A stretch of DNA of 19,297 nucleotides, from the NCBI GenBank assembly GCA_039812545.1, contig JBDIAR010000048.1, forward strand, positions 1 to 19,297, read 5' to 3'. The translations under genes and the position numbers were made by a program. The notes beneath the pieces are model-generated. The model was not told where the DNA came from. It was given only the letters and a program-made list of their open reading frames with translations, and ran no database searches. Shown here piece by piece: positions 16,988-19,297 of this stretch. The first letter of the stretch is position 1, and each line of letters opens with the position of its first letter. The DNA comes from JBDIAR01 sp039812545 (lineage in GTDB: Bacteria; Actinomycetota; Actinomycetes; Actinomycetales; Dermatophilaceae).

Positions 16988-18115
16988 ATGTCCGAGCAAC
17001 CCACACGCTCCCACGGGTGGCGGATCGCCACGGTGGGTGGGGTGCCCGTCTACCTCGGCCGGTCCTGGCCGATCATCGTGATCTTCGTCGTCGTGACCTT
17101 CGCCCCGGTGATCGACGTCGGTCGCTCCGACGTCTACCGCTATTCGGTGGCCCTGGCATACGCGATCTTGTTGTTGTTCAGCGTGCTCGCGCACGAGGCG
17201 GCGCACGCGGTGGTGGCGCGTCGGTTCGGGATGCGCGTCGATCGGGTCGTCGCCGACCTGTGGGGCGGCCATACCGTCTATCAGTCGGACAATTCCCGCC
17301 CGGGGTCCTCGGCGGCCATCGCGGTGGCCGGACCGATCGCCAACGGGGTCGTCGCGGGCCTGGCCTGGGTGGGCTTCTCGGCGGCCGACGGGCTGACGGC
17401 TCGCCTGCTGCTGTTCGCGCTCTTCGCGACGAACGCCTTCGTCGCGGTGTTCAACCTGCTTCCGGGACTCCCACTGGACGGCGGTTATCTGGTCGAGGCC
17501 GTGGTCTGGAAGGTCACCCGCGATCGCAATACCGCGCTCGTGGTCGCCGGCTGGCTCGGCCGAATCGTCACGATCGTCGTGGCTGCGTGGTTCATCGTGC
17601 GGCCGATGGTGTCCGGCCAGCGCCCCGAACTCATGTCGATCGTCTGGATCGCCTTCGTCGGCGCCTTCCTCTGGAACGGGGCCACCCAGGCGATCCGGAC
17701 CGGTCGCATCCGCGGTCGGCTCGCCGTGGTCCCCGTCGCGACGGTTGTCGCGCCGACCGTCACGACGTCGTATGCCGGTAGCGTCGCGTCTGCGCTGGCC
17801 GCCGCGGCCCGGTTGAGCGGACCCGGTTATGTCGTGGCCCTCGACCCCGCAGGCCGGCCGTTGGGGTTGGTCGACCAGGCGGCGGTGTCCGCGGTCCCGG
17901 CCGACCAGCGAATGGACACCCCCGTCGCGGCGGTCGTCTCCGTCCAGCCCGCGACCTGGGTGGTGACCGCGCGACCCGACCAGGGGGTGACCGAACTGGT
18001 CGAGGTGATGCAGTCGACCCGGTTGAGCCTGTTGGTGCTCGTCGACGACGGCGGGACCGTGCTCGGCGTCGTCACCGCCGACGCCGTCGGACAGGCCTTG
18101 GGCGCACGGGCCTGA
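16988..18115 (+). CDS. Site-2 protease (M50) with C-terminal CBS-like region
   Basis: A 375-residue intramembrane zinc metalloprotease. Zinc-binding HEAAH is at residues 69-73 within a hydrophobic segment (about 55-77), and the third ligand Asp164 is in LLPGLPLDGGYLVE. Further transmembrane segments lie at about 28-43, 109-130, 138-158, 184-204 and 217-230. The C-terminal third (about 260-372) resembles a pair of CBS motifs, with LLVLVDDGGTVLGVVTADAVG near the end; CBS domains in this family often sense adenine nucleotides. Its substrate is unknown; relatives cleave anti-sigma factors or membrane proteins. It starts leaderless at ATG 16988 and is followed by the trmI leader region 48 nt later. 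Confidence 0.92.
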   Translation: MSEQPTRSHGWRIATVGGVPVYLGRSWPIIVIFVVVTFAPVIDVGRSDVYRYSVALAYAILLLFSVLAHEAAHAVVARRFGMRVDRVVADLWGGHTVYQSDNSRPGSSAAIAVAGPIANGVVAGLAWVGFSAADGLTARLLLFALFATNAFVAVFNLLPGLPLDGGYLVEAVVWKVTRDRNTALVVAGWLGRIVTIVVAAWFIVRPMVSGQRPELMSIVWIAFVGAFLWNGATQAIRTGRIRGRLAVVPVATVVAPTVTTSYAGSVASALAAAARLSGPGYVVALDPAGRPLGLVDQAAVSAVPADQRMDTPVAAVVSVQPATWVVTARPDQGVTELVEVMQSTRLSLLVLVDDGGTVLGVVTADAVGQALGARA

Positions 18116-18149
18116 GGCCGGGCAAGCTCAAGGCGAGTGGCCCGGCCGG

Positions 18150-18155
18150 TAGGCT
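18150..18155 (+). promoter_or_regulatory. -10 element upstream of the trmI mini-ORF
   Basis: TAGGCT lies 8 nt before an ATG at 18164, which opens a 10-codon frame rather than trmI itself. The same hexamer and spacing are found before the DUF3090 gene. Confidence 0.45.
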
Positions 18156-18163
18156 CGACCGCT

Positions 18164-18196
18164 ATGGACCACGGCAGTGCGCGAGCCGCGCGATGA
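18164..18196 (+). CDS. Possible 10-codon leaderless leader ORF overlapping trmI
   Basis: The ATG at 18164 encodes MDHGSARAAR and stops at a TGA (18194-18196) that overlaps the trmI ATG as ATGA. A TANNNT -10 at 18150 predicts that transcription starts at or near this ATG, whereas trmI has no Shine-Dalgarno. Translating the mini-ORF would therefore deliver ribosomes to trmI by coupling. It could also be coincidence; conservation in relatives would decide. Confidence 0.35.
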   Translation: MDHGSARAAR

Positions 18197-19209
18197 CGAC
18201 GAACGCGAGCACCGGCATACCGGCCGCCCTAGCCGCGCGACGTGGACCGTTCCGACTCGGAGACCGGGTTCAGCTGACCGATCCGAAGGGTCGGCTGCAC
18301 ACCATCTCGTTGGCTGCCGGTGGCGAATTCCACACGCACCAGGGGATTCTCGCGCACGATCTGCTCGTCGGTATGCCGGACGGCTCGGTCGTCGTCAACA
18401 GTGCGGGAGTGGAGTACCTCGCGCTGCGGCCGCTGCTGTCCGACTACGTCATGTCGATGCCGCGCGGGGCCGCGGTCGTCTATCCCAAGGACGCCGGCCA
18501 GATCATCCAGATGGGCGACATCTTCCCCGGTGCCGTCGTCGTCGAGGCCGGTGTCGGGTCGGGTGCCCTGTCGATGTCGCTGCTGCGGGCGGTGGGGGAG
18601 CACGGCCGGTTGCTGTCGTTCGAGCGACGGGCGGATTTCGCCGATATCGCGCGGGCCAATGCGGAGGCCTTCTTCGGGGGGACGCATCCGGCGTGGACGG
18701 TGCGGGTCGGTGACCTCGTGGAGACGCTGCCGGACGTCGTCGAACCCGGCAGCGTCGACCGGGTGGTGCTGGACATGCTGGCGCCGTGGGAATGCGTCGA
18801 TGTCGTCGCCGATGCCCTGGTGCCGGGCGGTCTGGTGATCTGTTACGTCGCGACGACGACGCAGTTGTCCCGGGTGGCCGAGACCTTGCGGGCGCACGGA
18901 TCGTTCACCGAGCCGTCGGCGTGGGAGTCGCTCGTGCGCGGGTGGCATCTGGAGGGTTTGGCGGTTAGGCCCGAACACCGGATGCACGGGCATACGGGCT
19001 TCTTGATCTCGGCGCGGCGCCTTGCCCCCGGGGTGACGCCGCCGATCCGCAAGCGCCGGCCGGCCAAGGGCGCGTACGGCGAGGCGGTGGAGGAGCAGAG
19101 TGCGCCGACGTTCGGGGAACGGATCATTTCGGACAAGCGGTTGCGCCGGACGCGGCGGATCGCCGAAGAGGGCCGGGACGCCGCCCTCGGAATCCAGCCC
19201 GACGATTGA
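18193..19209 (+). CDS. trmI: tRNA (adenine-58-N1)-methyltransferase TrmI
   Basis: A SAM-dependent enzyme that makes m1A58 in the T-loop of tRNAs, acting as a tetramer; the M. tuberculosis homologue is Rv2118c. The N-terminal barrel has GDRVQLTDPKGRLHTISL (23-40) and GEFHTHQG; PRGAAVVYPKDAGQII (90-105) precedes SAM motif I VVEAGVGSGALS (116-127), and DMLAPWE (194-200) is the catalytic motif. RRLAPG ends the conserved core. About 60 further residues, rich in Arg and Lys, extend beyond the mycobacterial length and may bind RNA. Total is 338 residues. The start ATG has no Shine-Dalgarno and overlaps a mini-ORF stop. In other Actinobacteria the proteasome ATPase gene follows; here the window ends first. 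Confidence 0.95.
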   Translation: MTTNASTGIPAALAARRGPFRLGDRVQLTDPKGRLHTISLAAGGEFHTHQGILAHDLLVGMPDGSVVVNSAGVEYLALRPLLSDYVMSMPRGAAVVYPKDAGQIIQMGDIFPGAVVVEAGVGSGALSMSLLRAVGEHGRLLSFERRADFADIARANAEAFFGGTHPAWTVRVGDLVETLPDVVEPGSVDRVVLDMLAPWECVDVVADALVPGGLVICYVATTTQLSRVAETLRAHGSFTEPSAWESLVRGWHLEGLAVRPEHRMHGHTGFLISARRLAPGVTPPIRKRRPAKGAYGEAVEEQSAPTFGERIISDKRLRRTRRIAEEGRDAALGIQPDD

Positions 19210-19297
19210 GGCGCCCGCTCGCTCCTCCGCCCACAGGCCCACCCGGACCAGCCATCGCCCCGACCACCCACGTACCGGACCAGCCCCCGACCCGATC
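19210..19297. other. Intergenic tail with no recognised feature
   Basis: The 88 bases after trmI are C-rich with no clear start, terminator or repeat. The next gene lies outside the window. Confidence 0.6.

Overview
The window is a 19.3-kb stretch of a high-GC (about 70% by eye) actinobacterial chromosome. It carries mshC (mycothiol ligase), the phosphatase/DUF3090/SCO1664 trio, a PAC2 protein, and trmI in the position that normally precedes the proteasome ATPase/Pup genes. All of these are actinobacterial hallmarks. The content and start-signal style suggest a Micrococcales-type organism (perhaps the Intrasporangiaceae/Dermatophilaceae), but the genus cannot be fixed from the sequence. There are no tRNA or rRNA genes, insertion sequences, prophage genes or CRISPR arrays. 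Almost everything is protein coding, and intergenic gaps are at most about 215 bp.

Layout. 1-2053 (+): end of an acidic protein, an F420-type luciferase-like oxidoreductase, and uppP (undecaprenyl-diphosphatase). 2071-3072 (-): corA. 3145-5339 (+): a tight trio of MSMEG_4193-type histidine phosphatase, DUF3090 protein and SCO1664-type kinase-like protein. 5368-8705 (-): malQ followed by rlmC. 8818-10098 (+): mshC. 10127-10972 (-): PAC2 protein. 11188-15997 (+): metH and a gene fusing a HAD phosphatase to a GNAT acetyltransferase. 16020-16859 (-): a RecB-like PD-(D/E)XK nuclease with four cysteines. 16988-19209 (+): a site-2 protease with a CBS-like C-terminus, a possible 10-codon leader ORF, and trmI. 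Genes work in cell-wall lipid recycling (uppP), Mg transport (corA), thiol and methionine metabolism (mshC, metH), glucan metabolism (malQ), RNA methylation (rlmC, trmI) and proteolysis/quality control (PAC2, M50).

Expression signals. Several genes have no Shine-Dalgarno but a TANNNT -10 hexamer 6-8 nt before the start codon, as expected for leaderless mRNAs: the phosphatase, DUF3090, mshC, the nuclease, the M50 protease and the mini-ORF before trmI. uppP, malQ, PAC2 and metH have clear Shine-Dalgarno sequences.

The most striking unexplained signal is a short dispersed word. GTATGCC (or its complement GGCATAC) occurs 29 times by my manual count, on both strands about equally, where roughly two would be expected from base composition. 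It recurs in different reading frames and forces rare codons (ATA, GCA, TAT), so the selection appears to be on the DNA word rather than on protein. Other points of interest are the HAD-GNAT fusion, a five-unit 12-13-bp tandem repeat in the divergent nuclease/M50 promoter region, and the uncharacterised phosphatase/DUF3090/kinase-like trio.
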